A DNA stretch of 64,000 nucleotides from Megasphaera stantonii (GCF_003367905.1 NZ_CP029462.1:2170001-2234000); one strand, 5' to 3'. Positions 36,621 through 45,656 are shown, numbered from the stretch's first letter. The notes: generated by a model not told the origin, from the sequence alone. A program made the numbers and translations.

Positions 36621-37968
36621 AGATAAGGTACAATAAGTTTCGCAAAAATAAAAAGAGACATGGCTTGCAGAACTCTGGTAGAATGAAGTCGCGACACACC
36701 ATTCTGAAAGGAGCAAGCAAACCATGTCTGAAAAGATTGTACAGCTTAACGAGGAAGTAATCAAGGGACAGCTCAAGGATCTTGTGCGTGGCAGCGTAGA
36801 AGAAACACTCAACGAACTGCTGGAGGCCGAGGCGGAGAAACTGACTCAGGCGGCCCGATACGAGCGCAATGAGAAGCGTCAGGGCTATCGCAGCGGCCAC
36901 TACAGGCGCAGCCTCACTACCACTTCCGGGGACGTTACCCTCAAGGTACCCAAGCTCAAAGGGATCTCCTTTGAGACCGCCATTATTGAACGGTATCGCC
37001 GCCGTGAAAGCAGCGTAGAAGAAGCCCTCATCGAGATGTATCTGGCCGGTGTATCCGTCCGGCGTGTGGAAGACATTACAGAGGCGCTGTGGGGCAGCAA
37101 AGTGTCGCCCTCAACCATCAGTGAACTGAATAAGAAGGCATATGTCCACATTGAGGATTGGCGTAACCGCCCCTTACAGGGAGGGCATTACCCGTATGTC
37201 TATGTGGACGGCATCTACTTGCGTCGCAACTGGGGCGGAGAGTTTGAGAATGTGGCCATTCTGGTAGCGATTGCGGTAAATGAAGATGGATACCGTGAGG
37301 TTCTTGGGGCTGCCGAGGGCATGAAGGAGGACAAGGCTAGCTGGGTCAGCTTCTTTCAATGGCTGCGAGGCCGGGGCCTGGATGGAGTTAAACTGGTAGT
37401 TGGCGACAAGTGCCTGGGTATGCTGGAAGCTGTAGGAGAAGTGTTTCCAGAGGCCAAGTACCAGCGGTGTACTGTACACTTTTACCGCAATATCTTCTCT
37501 GTAACGCCTCGTTCCAAGGTGAAGCTGGTGGCCAAAATGCTCAAAGCGATCCATGCGCAGGAGAGCAAGAAAGCTGCCCGTGAGAAAGCCCGGGCCGTGG
37601 TAGAAGAACTGCGTTCCATGAAACTGAAAGAGGCTGCCAAGAAGGTGGAGGATGGCATTGAGGAAACGCTGACTTACTGCGATTTTCCCTGTGAACATTG
37701 GACCCGTATCCGTACTAATAACGTCATGGAACGGCTTAACCGGGAGATCCGCCGCCGTACCCGTGTGGTGGGCAGCTTCCCGGACGGCAACTCCGCCCTC
37801 ATGCTGGTCTGTGCCCGGCTGCGCCATGTGGCCGGTACCCAGTGGGGCAACAAGAAGTACATGAACATGAAGCACCTACAGGCGGCTCTGGAGGATACCT
37901 CCATTGCTGGGTGACTTCACTCATATCAGGGCCTGCAAACCATTTTGCGAAAAATACTTGACACTACC
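36621..37968 (+). mobile_element. IS256-family insertion sequence, complete
   Basis: 1348 bases bounded by 26-bp imperfect terminal inverted repeats (18 of 26 match; inner ten bases TTTCGCAAAA identical) and flanked by a direct duplication of ATCGGCAA (36613-36620 and 37969-37976). An 8-9 bp duplication is typical of IS256. It carries one intact transposase gene. It sits just outside the guaA island, in the region upstream of fic. The right end contains an outward TTGACA. Confidence 0.9.
36724..37914 (+). CDS. IS256-family (Mutator-type) transposase
   Basis: The 396-residue transposase matches the usual family length. It has GSVEETLNELLEAEAEKL at the start, PYVYVDGIYLRR with the first catalytic Asp, LVVGDKCLGMLEAVGEVFPE with the second, CTVHFYRNIF, and the C-terminal NVMERLNREIRRRTRVVGSF with the catalytic Glu. 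It catalyses cut-and-paste or copy-out transposition of the element. AAGGAG precedes the ATG. Frame and DDE residues look intact, so the element may still be active. Confidence 0.96.
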   Translation: MSEKIVQLNEEVIKGQLKDLVRGSVEETLNELLEAEAEKLTQAARYERNEKRQGYRSGHYRRSLTTTSGDVTLKVPKLKGISFETAIIERYRRRESSVEEALIEMYLAGVSVRRVEDITEALWGSKVSPSTISELNKKAYVHIEDWRNRPLQGGHYPYVYVDGIYLRRNWGGEFENVAILVAIAVNEDGYREVLGAAEGMKEDKASWVSFFQWLRGRGLDGVKLVVGDKCLGMLEAVGEVFPEAKYQRCTVHFYRNIFSVTPRSKVKLVAKMLKAIHAQESKKAAREKARAVVEELRSMKLKEAAKKVEDGIEETLTYCDFPCEHWTRIRTNNVMERLNREIRRRTRVVGSFPDGNSALMLVCARLRHVAGTQWGNKKYMNMKHLQAALEDTSIAG

Positions 37969-38006
37969 ATCGGCAATTTTACGAATAATTAAATTTATTA
38001 GAATTA

Positions 38007-38035
38007 TTGATATATTGCCGATATTGGCATATAAT
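38007..38035 (+). promoter_or_regulatory. Promoter of fic with internal palindrome
   Basis: TTGATA (38007-38012), a 17-base spacer and TATAAT (38030-38035). Within the spacer, TTGCCGATATTGGCA contains the inverted pair TGCC/GGCA. In addition ATTGCCGAT (38014-38022) is the exact reverse complement of ATCGGCAAT at 37969-37977, the site hit by the IS. Both could be operator halves. Confidence 0.7.
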
Positions 38036-38070
38036 TGTGGTACGTTGCATGTAGTAGGGAGGATTGGGCT

Positions 38071-38994
38071 ATGGAATATATGTCGGTAAAAGAAACGGCA
38101 GCACGCTGGGGAATATCAGAGCGGTCTGTTCGAAATTACTGCGCTGCCGGCCGCGTGAGGGGCGCTTTTTTGACGGGGAAAACTTGGAATATTCCCATAT
38201 CGGCAGAAAAACCGAAACGGAAGAAGCGTGCAGATAGTTATCCGAAATCGCTGCTGCAAATATTGCGGCGTGAGAAGGAAAGCCAGATGCCGGGCGGCAT
38301 ATATCATAAGCTGCAAATTGATATGACCTATAATTCGAACCACATAGAAGGCAGCCGGATGACTCATGAACAGACGAGATATATTTTTGAAACGAAAACT
38401 ATTGGCCCTGCCGGACAGGCCATACGCGTAGATGACATCGTTGAAACGGTTAACCACTTCCGCTGTATAGATATGGTTATAGACCATGCCTCATTAGGTT
38501 TATCCGAGCGGTTTATTAAAGTCTTGCACAGGACGCTGAAGACGGGAACGACTGATGCCAGCAAAGACTGGTTTGCCGTAGGGGAATACAAAAAATTTCC
38601 TAATGAAGTCGGCGGAAATCCTACGGCAGCGCCTCAGGAGGTGGAGGGCGAGATTAAGAAGTTGCTGCATACGTATGGCGCGTCAAAAGCCAAAGATTTA
38701 GACGATATACTGGAATTTCACGTCCGTTTTGAACGCATCCACCCATTTCAAGACGGCAACGGGCGAGTTGGCCGCCTGCTGATGTTAAGCGAATGCTTGA
38801 GGAATCATATTGTGCCGTTTATTATTACAGAAGAATTAAAGTTGTTTTATTATCGAGGGCTGCAGGAATGGGATCATGAGAAAGGCTTTTTGCGGGATAC
38901 GTGTCTGACGGCGCAGGATTATTTCAAAAAGGTAATGGAATATTTTAAAATACCCTATAGATCTGAGAATCAGCATAGCTTACGAGTATTTTGA
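38071..38994 (+). CDS. HTH-Fic family protein (putative AMP transferase)
   Basis: The 307-residue protein starts with an excisionase/MerR-like helix-turn-helix (MSVKETAARWGISERSVRNY), then a Fic domain. The active site HPFQDGNGRVGR (His224) matches the HxFx(D/E)GNGRxxR consensus, so AMPylation activity is expected. SNHIEG at 89-94 fits the inhibitory helix motif (S/T)xxxE(G/N), so the enzyme should be auto-inhibited with the inhibitor on the N-terminal side. GGGAGG precedes ATG 38071. The HTH suggests it may bind its own promoter palindrome. kptA follows 31 bases later. Confidence 0.9.
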   Translation: MEYMSVKETAARWGISERSVRNYCAAGRVRGAFLTGKTWNIPISAEKPKRKKRADSYPKSLLQILRREKESQMPGGIYHKLQIDMTYNSNHIEGSRMTHEQTRYIFETKTIGPAGQAIRVDDIVETVNHFRCIDMVIDHASLGLSERFIKVLHRTLKTGTTDASKDWFAVGEYKKFPNEVGGNPTAAPQEVEGEIKKLLHTYGASKAKDLDDILEFHVRFERIHPFQDGNGRVGRLLMLSECLRNHIVPFIITEELKLFYYRGLQEWDHEKGFLRDTCLTAQDYFKKVMEYFKIPYRSENQHSLRVF

Positions 38995-39025
38995 TTTATG
39001 GTATGTATATTGAAACGAGGACGGT

Positions 39026-39577
39026 ATGAAACGTAATACAAGTAAATTCATCGCTTTAATTTTACGGCACAAGCCGGAAGTCATCGGTATTTCTCTGGAC
39101 GATCATGGATGGGCTGAGGTCGATGCATTGGTTGCCGGTATTGCGAAGCGGCAGCCTTTTACGAGGGAAATGCTGGAAGACATCGTGCGGACTGATAGTA
39201 AAGGGAGATATTCTTTTAATGAAGACAAGACGTTGATTCGGGCCAATCAGGGCCATTCTGTTTCCGTCGACGTGGAATTGGAGCAGAAGCGGCCGCCCAG
39301 CGTATTATGGCATGGGACCGGCGAGAAATATGCGGCGGCTATCGACGGGCAGGGGTTGATTTCCAAGTCGCGTCTGTACGTGCATTTATCGGCTAATTAT
39401 GAAACGGCTGTCACCGTAGGCCGCAGGCATGGTCGGCCTGTTGTATATCAAATCGATACGAACGCCATGGCGGCGGACGGCTATATATTTTACCTGTCCG
39501 TCAACGGCGTATGGCTGACGAAGGCTGTTCCTGCAAAATACATAAAGCGCGTGCCGGATGGTAAAAAAACTAAATGA
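39026..39577 (+). CDS. kptA: RNA 2'-phosphotransferase, Tpt1/KptA family
   Basis: The 183-residue protein has the family's conserved Arg-His motifs: ILRHKPE near the N-terminus, IRANQGHS, LWHGTGEKY and RLYVHLSANYETA. KptA moves an internal RNA 2'-phosphate to NAD+, forming ADP-ribose 1'',2''-cyclic phosphate. In bacteria its natural substrate is uncertain, since tRNA splicing of the yeast kind is absent. It lies directly after fic, probably in one transcript, and before a shared terminator. Confidence 0.93.
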   Translation: MKRNTSKFIALILRHKPEVIGISLDDHGWAEVDALVAGIAKRQPFTREMLEDIVRTDSKGRYSFNEDKTLIRANQGHSVSVDVELEQKRPPSVLWHGTGEKYAAAIDGQGLISKSRLYVHLSANYETAVTVGRRHGRPVVYQIDTNAMAADGYIFYLSVNGVWLTKAVPAKYIKRVPDGKKTK

Positions 39578-39584
39578 TGATAGA

Positions 39585-39630
39585 AAAACTCTCCTCGTGA
39601 AGCGGGTTATCAGTTCACGAGGAGAGTTTT
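39585..39630. terminator. Bidirectional intrinsic terminator
   Basis: A 17-bp perfect stem (AAAACTCTCCTCGTGAA / TTCACGAGGAGAGTTTT) lies between convergent kptA and the flavodoxin-like gene. Confidence 0.92.
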
Positions 39631-39648
39631 GTATTAGGATGCAGCGTA

Positions 39649-40218
39649 TTAAATGGGGCTGTTTTTTATGTTTTCGATAGCTTGTTCCATAATGCCTTGC
39701 ACATCGGCGCCGACGATATCCAGATTTTCCGCCGTAAAGCAGAGGACTTGCGGAATGCCGTAGTAAAGCGTGGTCAGGGATTTTACGTAGTCGTAGCCTA
39801 GGTTGTATGGTCCGATGGGGCCGCCGGCTGTCGTCACGTAGAGAATGCGGCCGGCCCGGCACAGGCCGACGGGAATTCCTTCTGGAGAATACGTGAAAGT
39901 GATGCCCAATACGGTAATCTGCTCAAAGTATACGCGCAGGATAGAAGGGAAGGCCAAGTCCCAATAGGGGGCGGCAATGACGATGTCGTCTGCTGCGGCA
40001 AACTGATGGGCGTAGTCGAACATTGACGACGACATCGTATGAGAGGCGATAAGGGCGTCTCTTTCTTTCAGCTGTTCCCAGTCAAGGGGGCGAAGGGGTT
40101 CTTGATACAGATTGATTTCCGTTACCGTTCCGGATACTTTTTTCAATACTTCCTGAGCCAATGCAAGAGTACGGGATTGAGGGCGGGGGCAGGCATTGAT
40201 GAATAAAATGTTTTTCAT
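39649..40218 (-). CDS. Flavodoxin-fold NAD(P)H-dependent oxidoreductase
   Basis: The 189-residue flavodoxin_2-type protein has the FMN phosphate-binding start FINACPRPQSRT, then IVIAAPYWDLAFPSILRVYF and TTAGGPIGPYNLG (flavin-contacting loops), as in FMN-dependent azoreductases and quinone reductases. It likely performs two-electron reduction of quinones or azo/nitro compounds. The gene stands alone. The physiological acceptor is unknown. Confidence 0.85.
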   Translation of the reverse strand: MKNILFINACPRPQSRTLALAQEVLKKVSGTVTEINLYQEPLRPLDWEQLKERDALIASHTMSSSMFDYAHQFAAADDIVIAAPYWDLAFPSILRVYFEQITVLGITFTYSPEGIPVGLCRAGRILYVTTAGGPIGPYNLGYDYVKSLTTLYYGIPQVLCFTAENLDIVGADVQGIMEQAIENIKNSPI

Positions 40219-40305
40219 GAGATATCTCTCCTGTTCATAAGATTACCTTTACTATAGGATATGCTGCAGGCTGTGTATATGCCGGGGTATGCAAAACGCA
40301 GTGCG

Positions 40306-40848
40306 TCAGACCGAATCGGGAAACAGGCTGGCAATCAGTTCTTCGATTCGCTGGGCGTCCCTGGCTTTTTCCGCTTTCTTTTGCTGTTTGAGCAGGGCGC
40401 GCCGTTTATGGCGGCGCATATGCCGGTCCGGCCTTTCCATGCGGCGCTTCGTGTAGGTCAGGAAATCCTGCATGACCGGCGGCAGCTGCTCGAAGGGGAT
40501 TTCCTTTCTCGACGTGCACAGCTCGTGCAGATATACGTAACCCAGGGCGTAGCAAATCGATTCGACGTAGAAATCTTGAATATGGTAGCGGGCGTACTGC
40601 TCATATACAGCCGCCTTGGGCCGAGCCGGTATATCCTGCGTATTTTTGTGATACAAGAGAATCGTGTCGTCCAGGGCGGATTGATGGAGAACCCACGATT
40701 CCGCGGCAGTTTTTATGATGATAAATCCCAGCTTACAGCGGCACGTCACGCCCGTTTGCCGGCAAAAGAGGTCGATGTCGTCTTTTTCATGCTGAAAGAG
40801 AGCTGCTAACGATTCGGGATAGGATGCGTAAGTGGATCTGTACTGCAT
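40306..40848 (-). CDS. Hypothetical protein, possibly nucleic-acid associated
   Basis: The product is 180 residues, starting at ATG 40848 after an AGGGAGG sequence. The N-terminal part is mixed alpha/beta with FQHEKDDIDLFCRQTGVTCR. The end is strongly basic (TKRRMERPDRHMRRHKRRAL) and coiled. No family is recognised. There is no obvious operon partner; the flavodoxin-like gene lies 87 bases downstream on the same strand and may be co-transcribed. Confidence 0.7.
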   Translation of the reverse strand: MQYRSTYASYPESLAALFQHEKDDIDLFCRQTGVTCRCKLGFIIIKTAAESWVLHQSALDDTILLYHKNTQDIPARPKAAVYEQYARYHIQDFYVESICYALGYVYLHELCTSRKEIPFEQLPPVMQDFLTYTKRRMERPDRHMRRHKRRALLKQQKKAEKARDAQRIEELIASLFPDSV

Positions 40849-40957
40849 GGCCCTCGTTCCTCCCTATGGCATATTTTGGATTGGATATATTCTGATTTCA
40901 TCGTACCAGCCAGAGAAGAAAATAGCAAGGCCGGACCGGTTGTTTTTGAAAGCTAAA

Positions 40958-40997
40958 AGCCCGTACGTCGAGGAAGAAAACTCTTGACGTACGGGCT
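40958..40997 (-). terminator. Intrinsic terminator of the binding-protein gene
   Basis: The 12-bp stem AGCCCGTACGTC / GACGTACGGGCT, read on the minus strand, is followed by TTTTAGC, just past the stop at 41011. Confidence 0.85.
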
Positions 40998-41010
40998 TCT
41001 GCATGTCGGG

Positions 41011-41796
41011 TTACTGTAATTCTTCGGGCGTCGGTTCTACGCCGAACCATTTTTGATACAGCTTCGTATAGGTGCCGTCTTTTTTCATCGCTTGCAGCGC
41101 GGCGTTGATTTCTTTCAGTTCTTTTTCATTGCCTTTGTTGATTGCCATAGCGGAGCCGGCTAATTTCTTCGGTTCGCCGACGACTTTGAGATCGGAGAGG
41201 CCGCCTTTGGAAATATAGTACAAGGCTACGGCTTTATCGAGGGCCGCCGCTTCGCTGGCTCCTACCTGCAATTCCTGCAGGCATTGGTAGTTGGCGTCGA
41301 ACTGCTTCAGCAGGGCTCCCTGCTTTTCAGCGAAGTCCGCCGGCTTGGATCCTGCCTGGACGGCGACGGTTTTGCCGGTAATGTCATCCCAGCCGCGGAT
41401 GTCGGTGTTGTCCTTACGGACGACGATGACGGAGCCGCCGATATAATAGGGATCTGTAAAGTCTACCTGCTTTTTGCGCTCTTCCGTTGCGGACATGGCC
41501 GAGGCGATGAGGTCGATTTGGCCGCTCTTCAGGGCCGGAATCAGGGCGTCGAAGCCCATGGTCTTGATTTCCACTTTGCGGCCGAGTTTTTCGCCGATGG
41601 CGTTGGCCAAGTCGATATCAAATCCGACGTAGGTGTCGTTTTCCGTCATTTCGAAAGGCGGAAAGGAAGGCTCCGTGCCGACGATCAGCGGCTTGTCGGA
41701 ATGCGTTGCCGTTTCGCTGCCTCCGCAGCCGGTAAGGGCTGCTGCCGTTGTCGTGACCAGCAGCGCCGCAGTAATCCACTTTTTGTTTATCAACAT
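41011..41796 (-). CDS. Amino-acid ABC transporter substrate-binding lipoprotein
   Basis: The 261-residue protein has a lipoprotein signal peptide (ALTGC lipobox, Cys at about residue 24) and the family-3 solute-binding fold: VGTEPSFPPFEMTENDTYVG, FDIDLANAIGEKL, MSATEERKKQVDFTDPYY and GKTVAVQAGSK. It captures a polar amino acid outside the membrane for an ABC importer. No permease or ATPase gene adjoins it, so it either serves a transporter encoded elsewhere or is a spare specificity component. Confidence 0.93.
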   Translation of the reverse strand: MLINKKWITAALLVTTTAAALTGCGGSETATHSDKPLIVGTEPSFPPFEMTENDTYVGFDIDLANAIGEKLGRKVEIKTMGFDALIPALKSGQIDLIASAMSATEERKKQVDFTDPYYIGGSVIVVRKDNTDIRGWDDITGKTVAVQAGSKPADFAEKQGALLKQFDANYQCLQELQVGASEAAALDKAVALYYISKGGLSDLKVVGEPKKLAGSAMAINKGNEKELKEINAALQAMKKDGTYTKLYQKWFGVEPTPEELQ

Positions 41797-41829
41797 AGTT
41801 CATACACCCCTTTTTTAGAACATGAAATA

Positions 41830-41857
41830 ATTATACACTTATTTTGAAAAAATACAA
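41830..41857 (-). promoter_or_regulatory. Promoter of the binding-protein gene
   Basis: On the minus strand TTGTAT (41857-41852), a 16-base spacer and TATAAT (41835-41830), about 35 bases before the start codon. Confidence 0.65.
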
Positions 41858-42096
41858 TAGCCTGCGGCAGCTGTTTTGCCGTACAGCCCTTATTTTTCAA
41901 CGTAATGGGATGGCGCCCTTAAGAATTTGGTTTTATCGGCTCGCCGTTTCATAAGAAGATATTTCCAGAACGTAATGTATATGAAGATTTTTTGAATATT
42001 TTATCTCTGCCATGCGGCTGTATTGAAGAGTCATTCAGCAATATATGCCCCATTAATATGATAATAATTTTCTAAAAACGGCAAAATAGAGGCGCT

Positions 42097-42243
42097 ATGT
42101 TGATGAAAATAATGGAATATAATGAAAATACATGGGAGCATAAGTATGTGTACGAATATGACATATATCCCGTAGGCACATTTATGTGTATTTTTGAAAG
42201 AGACACAAAACTGAGAGAAAGTGTAAAAACTTTTAAATTTTAA
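42097..42243 (+). CDS. Possible 48-residue protein
   Basis: A short open frame from ATG 42097 (weak AGAGG about eight bases ahead) to TAA, in an otherwise empty stretch of about 600 bases (41858-42460). The translation (WEHKYVYEYDIYPVGTFMCI in the middle) has a mixed, protein-like composition, but there is no independent support. It may be part of the leader upstream of the threonine dehydratase promoter. Confidence 0.25.
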   Translation: MLMKIMEYNENTWEHKYVYEYDIYPVGTFMCIFERDTKLRESVKTFKF

Positions 42244-42342
42244 ACAGTATATACCTTAAAATAACGAATATAGGCCTTGAAACGTAAGATAATAAAGCAA
42301 TAACGAGCATATTTTGAGAATGTTAAAAATGGAACAAATCTG

Positions 42343-42371
42343 TTGACAGTGGACAGAAAAAAAGGTATAGT
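42343..42371 (+). promoter_or_regulatory. Promoter of the threonine dehydratase operon
   Basis: TTGACA (42343-42348), a 17-base spacer and TATAGT (42366-42371). The leader is about 85 bases. The AT-rich 400 bases upstream give room for regulator binding. Confidence 0.85.
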
Positions 42372-42460
42372 GAAGATGTAAAAAGCGAATTGCTCATTTC
42401 GGATAGATGTAATGAGCCTTATGCATATCTCATGTCTTTATATATTTAGGAGGAATAATT

Positions 42461-43681
42461 ATGAGTGAAGAACGAGTTACCCTTGCGATGGTCAAGGAAG
42501 CGCAGGAACGGTTGAAAGGCGTTGCCCAGAAGACTAGCTTGTCCTATGCGACCTCTGTCAGCGAAGTTGCTGGCTGCGACGTATGGCTGAAATTGGAAAA
42601 CTTACAGCGCACCGGTTCTTTCAAGCTGAGAGGCGCGTATAACAAAGTGGCTTCCTTGACGCCGGAAGAACGTGAAAAAGGCGTTATCGCCGCATCGGCA
42701 GGCAACCATGCACAGGGCGTTGCATTAGCTGCCAGCGTATACGGCTGCCAGTCGACGATCTGCATGCCTAAACATGCTCCGTTGATGAAAGTAGCTGCTA
42801 CGCGCGGTTACGGCGCAAACGTCGTTCTCCACGGCGATTTCTTCGACGAAGCTGCTGCGAAAGCCGTAGAATTGACGGAAAAATACGGCTACACCTTCGT
42901 ACATCCCTTCAACGATCCTCAGGTTATTGCTGGACAGGGCACGATTTCCCTGGAAATTCTCGACGAAATTCCCGATATCGACGTCATTGTAGCTCCTATC
43001 GGCGGCGGCGGATTGATTTCCGGCCTGGCTGTCGCAGCTAAAAACATCAACCCGAAAATCAAGATTATCGGCGTACAGACGGCTAACATGCCTTCCATGA
43101 AAGAATCTATTGAAAAAGGTCAGATTTTGACTGTCGACGGCAAAGCAAGCTTAGCTGACGGCATTACGGTAAAAACGCCGGGCGACTTGACCTATGAAAT
43201 CTGCCAGAAATATGTCGACGACATCGTAACAGTCGACGAAACGGAAATTGCCGCAGCAATCCTCTGGCTCATCGAACGCGTTAAGACCGTTGCAGAAGGC
43301 GCCGGCGCCGTACCGGTTGCAGCTCTCATGAACGGCAAGGTTTCCGGCATCCGCAACAAGAAGGTAGCGGCTCTGGTCAGCGGCGGCAACATCGACGTCA
43401 ACAGAATGTCCCGCGTCATCAACAGCGGCCTGCTCCGTTCGTGGCGCAAAGTCTTCTTCGAAACGGTCATTCCCGACCAGCCGGGCGAATTGGTTAAATT
43501 GATTTCCATCATTTCCAATTCCAACGCAAACATCCTCTCCATCACGCATGAACGCAGCCAGCACAACATCGGCATGGGCTACACGGCAGTTTCGTGCGAA
43601 CTGGAAACGGCTAACGAAAAACATGTAGAAACATTGTTTGAAACGCTGAAAGACAACCACTATCACGTTACGTTGAAATAA
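42461..43681 (+). CDS. tdcB: Threonine ammonia-lyase, catabolic type with ACT domain
   Basis: The 406-residue fold-type II PLP enzyme has Lys55 (GSFKLRGAY) as Schiff base, SAGNHAQGVALAA, the phosphate loop PIGGGGLISG and the C-terminal SGGNID. A single ACT domain (about 330-406, VIPDQPGELVKLISIISNSN) follows, as in the short IlvA/TdcB class of Firmicutes. It deaminates threonine (and serine) to 2-oxobutyrate, with 2-iminobutanoate as intermediate. TAGGAGGA precedes the ATG. An amino-acid permease follows 22 bases later and RidA further on: a threonine-fermentation unit feeding propionate. Confidence 0.95.
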   Translation: MSEERVTLAMVKEAQERLKGVAQKTSLSYATSVSEVAGCDVWLKLENLQRTGSFKLRGAYNKVASLTPEEREKGVIAASAGNHAQGVALAASVYGCQSTICMPKHAPLMKVAATRGYGANVVLHGDFFDEAAAKAVELTEKYGYTFVHPFNDPQVIAGQGTISLEILDEIPDIDVIVAPIGGGGLISGLAVAAKNINPKIKIIGVQTANMPSMKESIEKGQILTVDGKASLADGITVKTPGDLTYEICQKYVDDIVTVDETEIAAAILWLIERVKTVAEGAGAVPVAALMNGKVSGIRNKKVAALVSGGNIDVNRMSRVINSGLLRSWRKVFFETVIPDQPGELVKLISIISNSNANILSITHERSQHNIGMGYTAVSCELETANEKHVETLFETLKDNHYHVTLK

Positions 43682-43703
43682 GCCCTAAAAGGAGGACTTT
43701 ATC

Positions 43704-45098
43704 ATGGAAGACAACAGCAAATTAGAGCGTGGGTTAAAACCCCGCCACGTGGAAATGATCGCCCTGGGCGGTACGATTGGCGTCGGCCTGTTCATGGGCT
43801 CGGCCAGCACGATTCAGACTGCCGGTCCGTCCGTATTGCTCTGCTATGCATTGGCAGGTTTGGTTATGTTCTTCATCATGCGTATCATGGGCGAAATGCT
43901 CTATCTGGAACCGGTAACGGGTTCCTTCGCTACGTATGGTCATAAGTATATCTGTCCCTTTGCCGGTTACTTGACGGCGTGGTGCTACTGGTTCCTGTGG
44001 GTTACGGTAGGTCTTTCGGAAGTAACGGCCGTAGGCATTTACGTTCACTTCTGGTTCCCCGACGTTCCCCAGTGGATATCGGCCTTAGGCGGCATGCTCA
44101 TCGTAACCTTGGCCAACATGGCTGCCGTTAAATACTACGGTGAATTCGAATTCTGGTTTGCTATTATCAAAGTTACGACTATCGTCGTCATGCTCGTCGT
44201 CGGCGCGATGATTATCCTGTTCGGCTTCGGCAACAACGGCGTACCCCTCGGTTTCTCCAACCTCTGGTCTCACGGCGGCTTCTTCCCCAACGGCTTCGGC
44301 GGCATGATCAGCGCAATGTGCGTCGTCGCGGCAGCCTTCCAGGGCGTCGAACTCGTCGGGATAACGGCCGGGGAAGCGCAGAACCCGAAAGAAACGCTGC
44401 GCAAAGCTACGAAAAACATCGTTTGGCGTATTCTTATCTTCTACATCGGCGCTATCTTCGTCGTCATCACCTTGTATCCTTGGGATGAACTGGGCATGCT
44501 CGGCAGCCCCTTCGTAACGACCTTCGCTAAAGTAGGCGTTACCTCCGCCGCCGGCATCATCAACTTCGTCGTACTGACGGCTGCATTGTCCGGCTGCAAC
44601 AGCGGTATTTACAGCTCCGGCCGTATGTTGTACACTTTGGCTGAAAACGGCCAGGCTCCGAAATTCTTCGGCAAATTGTCCTCTCACGGCGTACCGCAGC
44701 ACGGCATCATGGTCACCTTGGCCTGCCTGCTCTTCGGCGTTGTTTTGAACTACCTCATTCCGGATTCCAAGCTGTTCCTGTACATCTACAGCGCCAGCGT
44801 ATTCCCCGGCATGGTTGCCTGGTTCGTACTGGCTTACTCGCAGAAGAACTTCCGCAAACGCTGGGGTGAAAAAGCGATGGCTGAACACCCGTTCAAATCG
44901 CCGCTCTTCCCGTACGCTAACTATTTCTGCCTTATCTTCCTCGTTCTCGTTACCATCGGCATGTGGGTCAACCCCGATACGCGTATGTCCCTCATCGCCG
45001 GCTGGACCTTCATGATCATCGTTACGGCCGGATATTTCCTGGCTGGATATCGTAAGAACGAATATAATGAAGACGGCACCTTAAAAGCAAAACACTAA
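43704..45098 (+). CDS. APC-family amino acid permease (AAT type)
   Basis: The 464-residue protein has twelve predicted helices and the AAT signatures [47 protein letters not shown] and [19 protein letters not shown]. It is likely a proton-coupled importer of neutral amino acids. Its position directly after tdcB suggests threonine or serine uptake; this is inferred from context. AAAGGAGG precedes the ATG. Confidence 0.92.
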   Translation: MEDNSKLERGLKPRHVEMIALGGTIGVGLFMGSASTIQTAGPSVLLCYALAGLVMFFIMRIMGEMLYLEPVTGSFATYGHKYICPFAGYLTAWCYWFLWVTVGLSEVTAVGIYVHFWFPDVPQWISALGGMLIVTLANMAAVKYYGEFEFWFAIIKVTTIVVMLVVGAMIILFGFGNNGVPLGFSNLWSHGGFFPNGFGGMISAMCVVAAAFQGVELVGITAGEAQNPKETLRKATKNIVWRILIFYIGAIFVVITLYPWDELGMLGSPFVTTFAKVGVTSAAGIINFVVLTAALSGCNSGIYSSGRMLYTLAENGQAPKFFGKLSSHGVPQHGIMVTLACLLFGVVLNYLIPDSKLFLYIYSASVFPGMVAWFVLAYSQKNFRKRWGEKAMAEHPFKSPLFPYANYFCLIFLVLVTIGMWVNPDTRMSLIAGWTFMIIVTAGYFLAGYRKNEYNEDGTLKAKH

Positions 45099-45110
45099 TT
45101 CATACTAAAA

Positions 45111-45134
45111 GGAAGCATGCGTCTGCGTGCTTCC
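45111..45134 (+). terminator. Hairpin after the permease gene
   Basis: The stem GGAAGCATGC / GCGTGCTTCC (one G-T pair) with a 4-base loop is followed by TTCTGT, a weak T-tract. Confidence 0.65.
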
Positions 45135-45269
45135 TTCTGTATGATACTTGCTTTAATTGGATTTAAATTATGACAGATATATTTATTTTACTGTCTAGTC
45201 AAAACGGACAAAGTAAGATATAATATAGAATACTCACAGTAATAAATCAAAAGGAGATGTTGTATCATC

Positions 45270-45656
45270 ATGGCAGTAGAAGTTATTAGCACGACAAACG
45301 CTCCGGGCGCAGTAGGCCCGTACTCCCAGGCTATCAAAGCCGGTGATTTCCTCTTCGCATCCGGTCAGGTTCCCCTCGTTCCGGAAACGGGCAAAATCGT
45401 AGCAGGCGGCGTTACGGCTCAGGCTGAACAGAGCATGAAAAACGTCGGCGCTATCTTGGAAGCCGCTGGCCTTTCCTATGACGATGTCGTTAAAACGACG
45501 GTATACTTGGCTAACATCAGCTTCTTCGGCGCTGTTAACGAAGTATATGCTAAATATTTCAACAAAACGTTGCCGGCTCGTTCCTGCGTAGAAGTCGCTG
45601 AACTCCCGAAGGGCGCTCTCGTAGAAGTCGAAGTTATCGCATACTGCGGCAAATAA
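45270..45656 (+). CDS. ridA: RidA family 2-iminobutanoate/2-iminopropanoate deaminase
   Basis: This 128-residue YjgF/RidA protein is full length. It has GAVGPYSQAIKAGDFLFASG, LPARSCVEVAELPKGALVEV with the substrate-binding Arg, and the end EVEVIAYCGK. It hydrolyses the reactive enamine/imine released by PLP dehydratases such as TdcB, encoded just upstream. AAAGGAG lies before ATG 45270. It has its own likely promoter (TATAAT near 45221) and a strong terminator. Confidence 0.96.
   Translation: MAVEVISTTNAPGAVGPYSQAIKAGDFLFASGQVPLVPETGKIVAGGVTAQAEQSMKNVGAILEAAGLSYDDVVKTTVYLANISFFGAVNEVYAKYFNKTLPARSCVEVAELPKGALVEVEVIAYCGK

Noticed and set aside
37958-38000. Outward hybrid promoter from the IS256 right end (TTGACA at 37958-37963)
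   Set aside because: No acceptable -10 box lies 16-18 bases downstream; fic has its own better promoter at 38007-38035.
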